The notes under the pieces: generated by a model
What the model saw: only the letters and a program-made list of their open reading frames with translations
Told to the model about the DNA's origin: nothing
The model's database searches: none
Assembly: GCF_002305875.1 (NCBI RefSeq)
Contig: NZ_CP022098.1
Location: 12,276,001 to 12,340,000, forward strand
Reading direction: 5' to 3'
From: Cystobacter fuscus
Lineage (GTDB): Bacteria; Myxococcota; Myxococcia; Myxococcales; Myxococcaceae
DNA: 64,000 nucleotides
Position numbers and translations under genes: made by a program
In this document: positions 27,760 through 37,602 of the stretch, one piece after another
Numbering within the stretch: position 1 is the first letter of the stretch
Layout: every line of letters begins with the position of its first letter

Positions 27760-29175
27760 TCAACGCCGGAGCTGGATCATTTGAAGGGTCCTGTCCTCCC
27801 CCTGCTCCTTGGGGACCAGCAGCTCCATCTGCAGCACGCGGCGCACCTTGGCGTTCTCGATCCACAGGAGGATCTTCCGCGGCTTCTTGTCCTCGGTGCG
27901 CTCGAGCAGCTCGACCTTGAAGCAGGGGATCTGCTTCTTCAGGTTGCCCAGGCCCGAGACCACGCCCGCGAAGGGGACCGAGATCTCCCAGGTGGTGACG
28001 GGCTTGCCCGTGTCCAGCCCCTCCGGCTCGAGCACCTCGAGGCTTCCCGTGAATCCCTGCCCCAGGGGCAGCGTGGTGAGGGCGAGCTCCAGGGGAGCGC
28101 CCGGAAACAGCAGCGGCTTGTCGCCCACGGGCTGATCGAACTTCGCCGGGGTGGCGCCCTTGCGCTCGCCGCGCAGCGCTCCGTCGACGAGTTCCAGGAG
28201 CATCGAGGCCTTGCCGGGAGACCGGCCCTCCCACCGGTAGGGCAGCAGGGTCTTCGTGTCCACCCAGTAGCGGTTCTCGACCTTGCCCGCGGGAGTGCTG
28301 CTCGTGTCGGTGATGACGAACGCGTTGCGTTTCTTGTCGCGCTTGCGCGCGGTGCTGCGCTGGATGGTGCCCACCGTGAAGCTCCAGGGCAGCACGCCTT
28401 CGGGCAGCTTCTCCTGGATGCTCTGGTACTGGAACGCTCCCGGCTTGAGCAGCGACGATTGGAGCAGCGTCAACGTGGCGAGCGCGACGGGGGATGGGGT
28501 GGGGCTCACCACCGCGGGAGGAGTAGAGGCCACGGCGGGCGGAGTGGAGGCCACGGTGGGCGGGGGTGGGGTGAGGCTCTCGGCGGCGGGGTTGGCTGCC
28601 ACGGCGGGCGGGGTCGCCACGACGGACGGAGGCGCCACGGGCGGCGCGGACGGCCCCTCCACGCGCAAGGAGTTCACGAACTGCTGGAGCACCGCCTCGG
28701 GGGGAAGCGTCTCGCCACCCACCTCGATGTCCACGAGCTGCGCGCCGACGAGCACCAGCCGCCCCGCCGATCGGTACGTCGAGCCATCGATGGACTCGAA
28801 CCGGTAGTCGAGCGCGGGGAAGGCGCCCACGAGCAGGGGCTCCTGGCGCTTGATCTCGAAGCCCCCCTCCTCCGCGTTCCGGTCCAGCTGGAGCTGGAGG
28901 TACGCGGCGGGCGTGCCCTCGACGTCCGCCTTCCCGTACGACACGCGCAAGAGCCATCCGTCCGTGGGGTCCTCATAGCGGCAGTCCGACAGCTCGGGGT
29001 TCGTGTCGCACGTGGGCTCGGAGGGGAACTCGATGCTGAAGCGTCCTCCCGAGGGACTCACCCTGCGTGCCGGGGTCTCGGAAGAAGGTTCGGAGGGAGC
29101 GGCCGCGCAGCACAAGATGGACAGGCCCATCGACACACTCGCGTGTGCCAGGCCTCGCCAGGAAGAGATGAGCAT
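27760..29175 (-). CDS. exported protein with Pro/Ala/Val-rich linker, function unknown
   Basis: A 471-residue protein with a probable signal or lipoprotein leader (L-S-I-L-C-C-A-A-A). An N-terminal domain (about 30-170) is followed by a low-complexity linker with repeated T-P-P-A-V-A/V-S motifs (about 175-245) and a larger C-terminal beta-rich domain (about 250-471) with a P-Y-R-W-E-G-R-S-P segment. The C-terminal part recalls outer-membrane lipoprotein carrier-like folds in texture, but I cannot assign a family. Its start is the ATG at 29175; a longer in-frame opening is not signal-like. Confidence 0.55.
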   Translation of the reverse strand: MLISSWRGLAHASVSMGLSILCCAAAPSEPSSETPARRVSPSGGRFSIEFPSEPTCDTNPELSDCRYEDPTDGWLLRVSYGKADVEGTPAAYLQLQLDRNAEEGGFEIKRQEPLLVGAFPALDYRFESIDGSTYRSAGRLVLVGAQLVDIEVGGETLPPEAVLQQFVNSLRVEGPSAPPVAPPSVVATPPAVAANPAAESLTPPPPTVASTPPAVASTPPAVVSPTPSPVALATLTLLQSSLLKPGAFQYQSIQEKLPEGVLPWSFTVGTIQRSTARKRDKKRNAFVITDTSSTPAGKVENRYWVDTKTLLPYRWEGRSPGKASMLLELVDGALRGERKGATPAKFDQPVGDKPLLFPGAPLELALTTLPLGQGFTGSLEVLEPEGLDTGKPVTTWEISVPFAGVVSGLGNLKKQIPCFKVELLERTEDKKPRKILLWIENAKVRRVLQMELLVPKEQGEDRTLQMIQLRR

Positions 29176-29330
29176 GCGCCGGTGTCTATCATGGCCCGGC
29201 ACCCTCCCGCCCCCCGGGGCCCTCGCTCCCGACCCACCAGGGTATGTGACACGAGGTCTTCCCAGAGGTGGACATCGCCCCACGCCCCCATGTAAGGCAA
29301 AGGTGCATTCGCGCCATCCCCCGTTCCCCC

Positions 29331-29753
29331 ATGCCCGATCGGAACATCCACGAAGAGGCCATCACCGCATGGCGCGCGGACTGGACGGGGACCCTGGCGC
29401 CACCCGCGTTACTGGACCTCTTCGAGCGCGCCCTGGACGCGCTCTGGCATCGCGCGCACATGAGCTTGGGAGAGATGACCCTGATGGCCATCGTGGATCG
29501 GGTGCTCCACCAGGGCGGCGAGAAGTTTCCCCACCTCTCGCTGCTCAAGGTCGAAACGAGCGGCGTGCACTTCGGTGAGCTGCGTCATGCCATCCGTGAC
29601 CTCGATGGCGCGCTGCTCGAGGACTCGCTCGTGTTCCTGGTGTACGAGCTGCTGCGGGTGTTCGGCACGCTCACGGGGGAGATCCTCACCCCGGGCCTCC
29701 ACGCGGAGTTGCGCAAGGTGCGGGTGCCAGCGTCGCAGGGAGGAAAGCCATGA
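29331..29753 (+). CDS. small protein of unknown function in the KaiC operon
   Basis: A 140-residue mostly helical protein (E-E-A-I-T-A-W-R-A-D-W, L-L-D-L-F-E-R-A-L-D-A-L-W, L-V-F-L-V-Y-E-L-L-R-V-F) with no recognised family. Its stop overlaps the start of the KaiC-like gene (ATGA), so the two are translationally coupled and probably act together. The start is uncertain: an in-frame GTG at 29268 is possible, and neither has a strong ribosome site. Confidence 0.55.
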   Translation: MPDRNIHEEAITAWRADWTGTLAPPALLDLFERALDALWHRAHMSLGEMTLMAIVDRVLHQGGEKFPHLSLLKVETSGVHFGELRHAIRDLDGALLEDSLVFLVYELLRVFGTLTGEILTPGLHAELRKVRVPASQGGKP

Positions 29754-31954
29754 GCGGCCCCGCTGAACCCTTCTCGCTTCCCCGGCTGCAGACGGGCATT
29801 CCCAACCTGGATGCCATCTTCCACGGCGGCGTGCCCAAGGGCGTCATCTCCGTCATCGCCGGCCCCCCGGGCTCGGGCAAGACGACCCTCACCCAGCAGA
29901 TGTGCTTCCACCACGCCGCCCAGGGGGGCCGCGTCCTCTACTTCAACACCCTCTCCGAGCCCACCGCCAAGACGCTGCTCTACCTGCGGCCCTTCGCCTT
30001 CTTCGATCCGACGCTGCTCGAGGAGCACATCCGCTTCGTCGACCTGGGCCTGAGCCTGCGCACCAAGGGGCTCGAGCTGACGAGCAACCTGCTCATCGAG
30101 CAGCTCAAGCTGTTCAAGCCCACCATGGTGGTCATCGACAGCTTCAAGGTCTTCGATGACCTGGCCCAGTCCGCCGAGGAGCTGCGCAAGTTCACCTACG
30201 AGCTCACCGTGCGGCTGATGGCCTGGGAGTGCACCACCTTCCTGCTCGGGGAGTACAGCTCCGAGCAGTTCGAGCACCCGGCCTACTCCGCCATCGACGG
30301 CATCATCACCGTCAAGCAGCACCACCTCTCCGGCGAGCGGCAGCGGATGCTGCAAGTCATCAAGATGCGCGGCACCTCGCACAGCCATGACGAGCACCCC
30401 TTCGTCATCACCTCGGCGGGCATCGAGGTGTACGCCCCGAGCATCACCCTGCAGCGCGTGCGCCGGGACGCGTCGGGCGCGGAGGGCATCCGCCGGATGA
30501 AGACCGGCATCTCCAAGCTCGATGCGCTGCTGGGCGAGGGCATCCCGCTGGGCTCGAGCATCATCGTGTCGGGCGTGGCGGGTACCGGCAAGACGGTGCT
30601 GGGGCTGGAGTTCGTCTACCGGGGCGCCCGGGAGCTCGGCCACAAGGGCCTCTTCTTCTCCTTCGAGGAGACCGAGGCGCGCCTGCGCGACACCGCCCGG
30701 GGGCTCGGCTGGGAGCTGGACCGGGAGATCGACCGGGGCATGGTGCAGATCGTCTTCATCCCCCAGCCCGACATCCTCGTGGACCGGGACCTGATGGAGC
30801 TGCAGCGGCGCGTGGAGACGTTCGGAGCCCAGCGCGTGGTGCTCGACTCCATGTCCGTCTTCCTCCACAAGATCGAGGACCGGAGAATCACCCGGGACAA
30901 GGTGTTCTGGCTGGCCAACATCATCCAGAACCAGAACGCGGTGGGCCTCTTCGCCAACGACCTGCCCGCCGGCACTCAGCAGCACAGCCGCTTCGGAGTG
31001 GAGGAGACGGTGATGGACGGGCTCATCCTCCTGTGGGCGGAGGCCCAGGGGCTCGAGCGCCATCGCTATGTCGAGGTGCACAAGCTGCGCAACACCGCGC
31101 ACGCCTCCGGCCGGCACTCCATCACCATCGGCGCCGGGGGCATCCAGGTCTTCCCGCGCCTGGACGAAGTGCCCCGCCTGGAGTCCCCCGCCCCCACCTC
31201 GCGGCGCAAGGAGCGGGTGCCCACGGGAGTGCCGCAGCTCGACGCGCTGCTCGGCGGAGGGCTGCTGGACGGCAGCGTCACCCTGCTGTCGGGCAGCCCT
31301 GGCACCGGCAAGAGCACCCTCGGCGTCCAGTTCGTGCTCGAGGCGGCCCGCCACCAGGAGCGCGCGCTCTACATCACCCTCGAGGAGGGCACCCATCAGC
31401 TCATCCAGGACGCCGAGTCCCTGGGACTGCCGCTGGGCGAGGCCGTCTCCACCGGGAAGGTGGAGATCCTCTACCTGCCGCGCGAGCACCTGCACGCCTC
31501 GCGCTTCCTGAGCATGGTGGAGCAGAAGATCCAGGAGCTGCGGCCCACCCGGCTGGTGCTCGACAGCGCGAGCGACATCGAGGTGCTCGGGTTCATCTCC
31601 GAGGAGCTGCGGCGGCTGCTCTACGGGCTCGTGCTGCGCCTGCGCACGCTCGGGGTGACGAGCCTCTTCACCGTCGAGGCCCGCTCGCTCTTCATCACCG
31701 ACACCCTCAGCGAGCGCGGCCTGTCGCCCCTGGCCGACAACATCTTCATGCTGCGCTACCTCCAGGAGGGGGCGGGGCTGGTGCCGGTGCTCACGGTGGT
31801 GAAGACCCGAGGCAGTGACCATGTCCGCTCCAGCCACCGCATCCTCTTCGAGCAGGGCGGTCTGAAATTGGGTGGCCAGTTCGAGGCGCCGACCCCATCT
31901 TCAGGGACGAGGAGCCAACACCGCCTGGGCCTCAAGTGGAGACGCCACAAGTAG
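29750..31954 (+). CDS. triple KaiC-domain ATPase
   Basis: A 734-residue protein with three RecA-superfamily KaiC-like domains. The Walker A motifs are G-P-P-G-S-G-K-T-T (38-46), G-V-A-G-T-G-K-T-V (about 275-283) and G-S-P-G-T-G-K-S-T (about 514-522). Domains 2 and 3 keep the adjacent Glu pair expected for catalysis (F-F-S-F-E-E and Y-I-T-L-E-E). Domain 1 has F-N-T-L-S-E with only one Glu, so it may bind but hydrolyse ATP poorly. Cyanobacterial KaiC has two domains; three in one chain is unusual. Its stop is followed 35 bases later by a histidine kinase. The likely role is an ATP-driven signalling switch (inference). Confidence 0.85.
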   Translation: MSGPAEPFSLPRLQTGIPNLDAIFHGGVPKGVISVIAGPPGSGKTTLTQQMCFHHAAQGGRVLYFNTLSEPTAKTLLYLRPFAFFDPTLLEEHIRFVDLGLSLRTKGLELTSNLLIEQLKLFKPTMVVIDSFKVFDDLAQSAEELRKFTYELTVRLMAWECTTFLLGEYSSEQFEHPAYSAIDGIITVKQHHLSGERQRMLQVIKMRGTSHSHDEHPFVITSAGIEVYAPSITLQRVRRDASGAEGIRRMKTGISKLDALLGEGIPLGSSIIVSGVAGTGKTVLGLEFVYRGARELGHKGLFFSFEETEARLRDTARGLGWELDREIDRGMVQIVFIPQPDILVDRDLMELQRRVETFGAQRVVLDSMSVFLHKIEDRRITRDKVFWLANIIQNQNAVGLFANDLPAGTQQHSRFGVEETVMDGLILLWAEAQGLERHRYVEVHKLRNTAHASGRHSITIGAGGIQVFPRLDEVPRLESPAPTSRRKERVPTGVPQLDALLGGGLLDGSVTLLSGSPGTGKSTLGVQFVLEAARHQERALYITLEEGTHQLIQDAESLGLPLGEAVSTGKVEILYLPREHLHASRFLSMVEQKIQELRPTRLVLDSASDIEVLGFISEELRRLLYGLVLRLRTLGVTSLFTVEARSLFITDTLSERGLSPLADNIFMLRYLQEGAGLVPVLTVVKTRGSDHVRSSHRILFEQGGLKLGGQFEAPTPSSGTRSQHRLGLKWRRHK

Positions 31955-31989
31955 GGTCCCGCGCCAGGAGTCCTGGCAGGAGTCACCCC

Positions 31990-33891
31990 ATGGAGGAATC
32001 GAGCCCCGCCCCCGAGGTTCCACCCGACGACTCCCCCCAGCCCCCCTGGAGGGACGCCCGGCCCGGCACGCCCTCGGTCTTCCGCGAGCTGGAGCACGCC
32101 CGGCGGCACCTGGGCTATCTCTATGAGATCAGCAAGCTGCTCAGCGGCTTCGAGAACGTGGAGCACACGTTCCCCCGGTTGATGGCGCTGGCCACCCAGG
32201 TGCTGCCCGTGCGAACCGCCTTGCTGCTCGAGGGCGTGGATGCCGACGGCCAGACGTGCCCGGACCGCCCCGGCCTCACGGCCTGGCGGGCCAACGACGT
32301 GACGGACGCGCAGTGGGCCGGAGCCCTGGAGCAGGCGCTCGCCCGCCATGGCTATCTGGTGGGCGTGAGCGGGGTGCGGCCCCAGAGCGGAGCGATGGGG
32401 ACACCAAGCGGTCCGGAGGAGCGGGACGCGCACCAGCCCCGCGTGACGCCGACGCTCGTGAGCCTGCCACTGGCGGCCAAGGGCCACGCCTTCGGCTCGC
32501 TCCACATGGAGGTGGCGGGGGTGCTGGCCGAGGAGGGGCTCGCGTTCATCGACGCGGTGGCCAACCAGCTCGCCACGGCCCTGGACCGTGCCCATGCGCT
32601 GCGGCGCGAGGTGTGCCTGCGCGAGCGCGCGGAGGCGAGCGAGCGCGCCCAGCGCGAGCTGCTCGAGCGCGAGCAGCGAGCGCGCCAGGAGCGGGAGAAG
32701 GCCCATCGGCGCCAGGCCTTCCTCGCCGAGGCGGGCGCGTTGCTCTCCCAGTCGCTCGACTACCGCGCGTCACTTCCCGGGCTGGCGCGCCTGCTGGTGC
32801 CCACGTGGGCCGACTGCTGCGTCATCGACCTGTTCGCCTGTGAGGACAGGGACGCGTGCGGCACCGAGCGCATCGCCCTGGTGGCCACCGAGCCACCGGA
32901 CCCGGCCCGGGAGGGCACGCCCTTCGCCTCCCGGACCGTCACGGAGCACCCCTGGGTGGCCATGCAACCCACCCTCGAGAACCTGACGGAGCCGCCCACG
33001 GCGGTGGAGCGGGCCGAGTGGTCCGGGTTTCCCTCCAACCTGCGCCTGCGCATCCAGGCGCGCGGCCGGACGCTCGGGGTGTTGAGCCTCATCGCCGCCC
33101 AGCCCGGGTGCCATGAGGCCGCCGACGTGGCGCTCTTCGAGGCGCTCGCCCAGCGCATCGCGGCGGCGGTGGACACCGCGCATCTCTACGCGCGAGCCCA
33201 GGAGGCGGTGCGCTGGCGCGACGAGCTGCTCGCCGTCGTCTCCCACGACATCAAGACGCCCCTGCTCGTGGTGAGGCTCAACGCGGAGCTCCTCCTCACG
33301 GCCATCCAGGAGCGCACGCCCCACCCGCGCCAGGAGAGCCTCATGAAGTCCATCCTCCACTCGGCCGAGCACATGCGCGAGCTCATCGGGGGCTTGTTGG
33401 ATCGCTCGCGGCTGCACGGGGGGCCCCTGCCGCTCACCCTCGAGCCGCTGCCGGTGAGGGAGCTCATCGAGCAGGCGCTCCAGGTGCTGGAGCCGCTCGC
33501 CCGGAGCAGGGCCCTGAAGCTGCGGGTGGCGGTGAGTCCCGAGGCGAGACCCGTGAAGGCCGACCGGGAGCGGGTGCTTCAGGTACTCATCAACCTGGTG
33601 GGCAATGCCCTCAAGTTCACGCCCCCGGGGGGCACCATCACCTTGAGGGTCAAGCCGGTGGACGGGAGGGTGCGCTTCTCGGTGAAGGACAACGGGCCGG
33701 GAGTGTCGCCCGCGGACCTGCCGCACCTCTTCGAGCGCTTCTGGCGCTCGGCGAGCGCGTCCGAGCGGGGCACGGGGCTCGGACTGAACATCGTGAAGAC
33801 GCTGGTGGAGGCGCACGGCGGCACCGTCTGGGCCGAGTCACGGCTCGGCGCGGGCAGCACCTTCTTCTTCACCCTGCCCGTGGCCGACTGA
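31990..33891 (+). CDS. GAF-GAF sensor histidine kinase
   Basis: A 633-residue cytosolic sensor kinase with no membrane helix. It has two GAF-like domains (about 35-195 and 250-400) separated by a charged Arg/Glu coiled-coil (about 200-240). A HisKA domain follows with the phospho-acceptor in V-S-H-D-I-K-T-P-L (about 418-426), then an HATPase domain with N-L-V-G-N-A-L-K-F, D-N-G-P-G-V and G-T-G-L-G-L-N boxes. The ATG at 31990 has an AGGAG site. It follows the triple-KaiC gene in what looks like one operon, recalling the KaiC-SasA arrangement, but no response regulator lies in the window. Confidence 0.9.
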   Translation: MEESSPAPEVPPDDSPQPPWRDARPGTPSVFRELEHARRHLGYLYEISKLLSGFENVEHTFPRLMALATQVLPVRTALLLEGVDADGQTCPDRPGLTAWRANDVTDAQWAGALEQALARHGYLVGVSGVRPQSGAMGTPSGPEERDAHQPRVTPTLVSLPLAAKGHAFGSLHMEVAGVLAEEGLAFIDAVANQLATALDRAHALRREVCLRERAEASERAQRELLEREQRARQEREKAHRRQAFLAEAGALLSQSLDYRASLPGLARLLVPTWADCCVIDLFACEDRDACGTERIALVATEPPDPAREGTPFASRTVTEHPWVAMQPTLENLTEPPTAVERAEWSGFPSNLRLRIQARGRTLGVLSLIAAQPGCHEAADVALFEALAQRIAAAVDTAHLYARAQEAVRWRDELLAVVSHDIKTPLLVVRLNAELLLTAIQERTPHPRQESLMKSILHSAEHMRELIGGLLDRSRLHGGPLPLTLEPLPVRELIEQALQVLEPLARSRALKLRVAVSPEARPVKADRERVLQVLINLVGNALKFTPPGGTITLRVKPVDGRVRFSVKDNGPGVSPADLPHLFERFWRSASASERGTGLGLNIVKTLVEAHGGTVWAESRLGAGSTFFFTLPVAD

Positions 33892-33909
33892 GGGCGTGGG
33901 TAGCGGCGC

Positions 33910-34713
33910 TCACTGCCGCCCCAGCGCCCGGTCCCACGCGTACAGCCACCTGTTCACCGCGAAGCGGCAGGCGCTGAGAGACTCGAACTCCTCTGGACGG
34001 AGCGCATCGAGGCGCTCGCACAGGAAGTCCGGGTCATTGAGCACCTCGCGGTGTTGGAGATCGGTGTTCATCCGCACCACGCTGGGAATCACCCGGAGCA
34101 CGGCCTGCGTACACTCCTCCCGAGTCGCACGAGCCATGCGCTCCACTGTCAGCGTCAGGTGCTCGCGCACCGAGGTGGAGCATCCGGGGCACCACGCCTC
34201 CAGCGTCACGCCGTAGATGTACGCGATGAGTTCATCGAGCGTGTGGTGGGTGTCGGGCTCCCTGTACGCGTAGCGTGGGCCCTGGAGCACGTCCCAGAAG
34301 CGCAACAGCGCCGCGAACCGTCTGGCCATGCGCTGCGCGCTCCGCGGCGGGGGAGGAGACACGGCATGGTAGAGCGCCCCCCACGGGGTGCTCAGACAGA
34401 AAGACTCGAAGGCCGCCTCCATGCGCTGGCGCTCCTCTTTCGGGACGCCCTCATCCAAGTGGGTGAAGACGTCGATGAACATGTGAATCCGCCAGCGGGG
34501 GTGGGGGATGGCGTCGAACACGGCCCCCGAGATCATCTCCAGAAGCTCGCCAGGCGGCACCTGGAGCATCCGCCGGGGCCGGCTGAAGCCACCCGACTCG
34601 AGGTACTCCCGGGCCCACCTGCGGCCCTCGGCGCTCACCTGGCGGCGAACGGCACCGATAGAACCGTGGAGCATCGCGGGGAACTCGAGCACCGGGGACG
34701 GGACCGTGGTCAT
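33910..34713 (-). CDS. hypothetical protein
   Basis: A 267-residue soluble protein with helical content and an internal C-P-G-C pair (about residue 170). No family is recognised and there is no signal peptide. It is convergent with the histidine kinase, 18 bases from its stop, and stands alone. Third-position GC supports it as a real gene. Confidence 0.55.
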   Translation of the reverse strand: MTTVPSPVLEFPAMLHGSIGAVRRQVSAEGRRWAREYLESGGFSRPRRMLQVPPGELLEMISGAVFDAIPHPRWRIHMFIDVFTHLDEGVPKEERQRMEAAFESFCLSTPWGALYHAVSPPPPRSAQRMARRFAALLRFWDVLQGPRYAYREPDTHHTLDELIAYIYGVTLEAWCPGCSTSVREHLTLTVERMARATREECTQAVLRVIPSVVRMNTDLQHREVLNDPDFLCERLDALRPEEFESLSACRFAVNRWLYAWDRALGRQ

Positions 34714-34857
34714 GGCCTCGGCCCTACCATGGAGGTCAAGTGCGCTTCAAGCGCCAGGACCCGCGCGCGCCTCCCGTCTCGGGGTCAGACCTCGCGAGGA
34801 AACAGCAAGGGCTGACATGCCGAGCACGGGAGGCGGTGGGCTTCGCGGCCCAAGCGC

Positions 34858-36474
34858 CTAGAAGAGGAAGTCGGTGGTGAGGAAGTCCGACTCGCGGCGC
34901 GTGAGGATGGACTGCACCAGGCTGGTGTTCTCCTTCGTCGTCTTCGCCGCCACGAGCGTGCGGATGGAGAACACGCGCAGCGCGTCCGCCACCGACAGCG
35001 TGCCCTCGGCCGAGTCCTTGCGCCCATTGAAGGGGAACGTGTCCGGCCCACGCTGGCACTGGCAGTTGAGGTTGATGCGGCCCACCTGGTTGGCGAACGC
35101 GTCGATGAACCGCCCGATGCGCGCCGAGTCCTGTCCGAACAGGCTCAACTGCTGCCCGAACTGCGACTCGACCACGTAGCGCACCGCCTCCTCGTCCTCG
35201 TCGAACACCATCACCGGTATCACCGGGCCGAACTGCTCCTCCGACGCCAGCCGCATGTCGCGCGTCACCGGGTACACCACCGCGGGGAAGAAGAACGACT
35301 GGTTCACCTGTCCTCCCAGCTCGTTCACCACCTTCGCCCCCTTGCCCACCGCGTCGTCCACCAGACCCTTCAGGTAGTCCGTCTTCCCCGGCTCGGGCAG
35401 CGGCGTGAGCGCCACCCCCGGCGTCCACGGCATGCCCGGCTTGAGCTTGTCCACCGCCGCGCTGAAGCGCTCGAGGAAGGGTTTGACCACCTTGCGGTGC
35501 ACCAGCAGCACCTTGAGCGCCGTGCACCGCTGCCCGTTGAAGGACAGCGTGCCCGTGATGCACTCCTTCACCGTGTTGTCGAGGTCCGCGTCGTCCAGGA
35601 TGATCGCCGGGTTCTTCGCGTCCAGCCCCAGCACCGACTTGAGGCGGTGCGGACGCGGGTGCATGCGCTTGAGCTCGCTGGCGCCCTTGTTGGTACCGAT
35701 GAACGCGAACAAGTCCACCTCGCCGCTCTCCATCAGCGCGCCCACCGTCTCGCGGCCCCGGCCGTAGATGATGTTGATGACGCCCGGCGGGAAGCAGTCG
35801 CGGAACGCCTCGAGCAGCGGACGGATGAGCAGCACGCCGAACTTCGCCGGCTTGAAGATGACCGCGTTGCCCATCAGCAGCGCGGGAAACAGCGTGCTGA
35901 AGGTCTCGTTCAGCGGGTAGTTGTACGGCCCCATGCACAGCGCCACGCCGATGGGCGCCCGGCGGATCTGCGCCATGATGCCCTGCTCCTGCACGAAGCG
36001 CGACGAGGTCCGGTCCAACTCCTTGAGCGCGCGGATCGTCTCGACGATGAGATCGATCGTCCGGTCGAACTCCTTCTCCGAGTCGCCCTGCGTCTTGCCG
36101 ATCTCCCACATCAAGAGGTTCACCACCGCGGTGCGCTGCGCGCGCATGGCCACGAGGAAGCGCTCGACGTGCTCGATGCGCTCGGCCACGCGCATGGACG
36201 GCCACGCGCCCCGGCCATGGTCATACGCCTTCACCGCCGCCCGCAGCGCCTCGAGCGACTCCTGGGAGGTGAGCAGCGGCGTGGCGCCAATCACCTTCTG
36301 CTCCACGCCCCGGGCCGTCTTCACGAAGACCGGGCTGCGCACCGGGTTGAGATCTCCCCCCCACACGCGCAGCTCGCCTCCAACGAGGTACTCGCGCTGC
36401 TCCACATACGCGGGCAGCCGCACGCCGGCGGGAATCTGTTCTTCGGAGGGAAAGAGCTCATCGAGGGTCGTCAT
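34858..36474 (-). CDS. gapN: NADP-dependent glyceraldehyde-3-phosphate dehydrogenase, GapN-type
   Basis: A 538-residue aldehyde dehydrogenase. It has M-G-P-Y-N-Y-P-L-N-E for the conserved Asn region, F-I-G-T-N-K-G near the cofactor site, G-L-D-A-K-N-P-A-I with the general-base region, and the catalytic Cys in F-N-G-Q-R-C-T-A. The F-N-G-Q-R-C-T-A-L-K pattern and the C-terminal Q-C-Q-R-G-P-D-T-F-P are typical of non-phosphorylating GapN, which oxidises glyceraldehyde-3-phosphate directly to 3-phosphoglycerate and yields NADPH. The ATG at 36474 has AAAGGA seven bases upstream. No partner genes are adjacent. Confidence 0.8.
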   Translation of the reverse strand: MTTLDELFPSEEQIPAGVRLPAYVEQREYLVGGELRVWGGDLNPVRSPVFVKTARGVEQKVIGATPLLTSQESLEALRAAVKAYDHGRGAWPSMRVAERIEHVERFLVAMRAQRTAVVNLLMWEIGKTQGDSEKEFDRTIDLIVETIRALKELDRTSSRFVQEQGIMAQIRRAPIGVALCMGPYNYPLNETFSTLFPALLMGNAVIFKPAKFGVLLIRPLLEAFRDCFPPGVINIIYGRGRETVGALMESGEVDLFAFIGTNKGASELKRMHPRPHRLKSVLGLDAKNPAIILDDADLDNTVKECITGTLSFNGQRCTALKVLLVHRKVVKPFLERFSAAVDKLKPGMPWTPGVALTPLPEPGKTDYLKGLVDDAVGKGAKVVNELGGQVNQSFFFPAVVYPVTRDMRLASEEQFGPVIPVMVFDEDEEAVRYVVESQFGQQLSLFGQDSARIGRFIDAFANQVGRINLNCQCQRGPDTFPFNGRKDSAEGTLSVADALRVFSIRTLVAAKTTKENTSLVQSILTRRESDFLTTDFLF

Positions 36475-36951
36475 GGGGGAATCCTTTCTGGGGCCACAAT
36501 CTACGGCCCTGCCCCCTTCCGCGCTCCTCAAGTTGAGCCCTCGCGCGCGGCCATTCCCCCCTCCGGCTCTGGTACCGCTGGAGATTTTCAGCCCGTCCCC
36601 TTGGACCCCCAAGCAGGACGACGAGCGGTGCGAGCCCTCCCACGCCCACGGCATGCCATGGGCCACCGGCCGCCCTGCCCCGTCTCCATTCCCAAGAGTC
36701 GAGGAGGCACGTGGAGAGCATCGCCACGGGCATCGAGGCTCGAGACCGGGCGTCGGGGCCCAAGCTGTTGCCCAACATCGCCCCACGATCAGCCAGGTGC
36801 GGCTGGCGCAGCGGGCGCCGGTGCGCACCGCGCTGGAGCACATTCCACCGGGGACCCAGTGGGTCGCGGGGAGAACCGCGACGGTGCGGATCGGCCACCG
36901 GCCTCCTCCCCCGAGGCCCAACACTCCGGTGGAGGCCCGCCGATGAAGCGG
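36475..36951. other. gene-free stretch with possible frameshifted remnant
   Basis: There is no intact gene. The promoter of the dehydrogenase should lie near 36475-36560. From about 36711 to 36946 the plus strand has protein-like content split between two frames (E-S-I-A-T-G-I-E-A-R-D-R in one, then I-S-Q-V-R-L-A-Q-R-A-P-V-R in the next). This could be a frameshifted remnant of a lost gene. Confidence 0.3.
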
Positions 36952-37347
36952 CTACTCGGCGTCGTCTCCCATCCATTCCGCCGTCCGCAACTCTTCTGGA
37001 AGAGGTCGATCAATCAGCGTCTGCCTTCCGGGCAGCTGAACGACCATGAAGCCCTTGCCGGCGATCTTGATGCGTTCCTTGTGCTCGGCCTTTCCACTGG
37101 CGAGCCATGCGTCCGCTTCTTCTCGCGTCGCGAACTCATGGGACACTTCGACCGTGAAGGAGGTGTCCACGCAGCTTTTGCGAAACCTGGCGAACGCCTC
37201 CTCCTTGTCGCGGAGGCGGACAAAGAGCAACGCGAGCTGCGCCAGTTTTGTCGCTTCCCGCTCCTTCGAACCCTCCGCATAGCTCTCGATGACGGAATTC
37301 AGGACGCCGAGCATCTCTTCGAAATCGAAGTTTGGGATATCTGCCAT
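36952..37347 (-). CDS. hypothetical protein
   Basis: A 131-residue acidic soluble protein (N-F-D-F-E-E-M-L-G-V-L at the N-terminus; I-K-I-A-G-K-G-F-M-V-V mid-protein). No family is recognised. Its composition is slightly lower in GC than its neighbours. It lies back-to-back with the toxin/immunity-like pair that follows and could be part of the same acquired segment. Confidence 0.5.
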   Translation of the reverse strand: MADIPNFDFEEMLGVLNSVIESYAEGSKEREATKLAQLALLFVRLRDKEEAFARFRKSCVDTSFTVEVSHEFATREEADAWLASGKAEHKERIKIAGKGFMVVQLPGRQTLIDRPLPEELRTAEWMGDDAE

Positions 37348-37602
37348 GTTGTCACCCAGCCCGCTGGGATGCCACGAGGGCGAGAAGAAAGGTAGACCGG
37401 CGAAGTAGAATGTTCAACGTGGCGCAATCTGACCTACCAGAACGGGTTGGAAGCCGCCAGCCGGCCTGCCCTACCCCGAGCTGATGTTCCCTGGTTGATG
37501 GAGGGAATCCCGGCAGGTAGGCATGGATGGAGATACGCTCGACATCTGCGCTACCGTGGTGGGTGCTTCATCAAGCATTCCTTTCCGAGCCGAGGTAGTG
37601 CC

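Noticed and set aside
29585-31837. A 750-codon minus-strand open frame over the KaiC-like gene
   Set aside because: Antisense to three intact Walker A motifs; His/Glu/Leu-rich shadow peptide.
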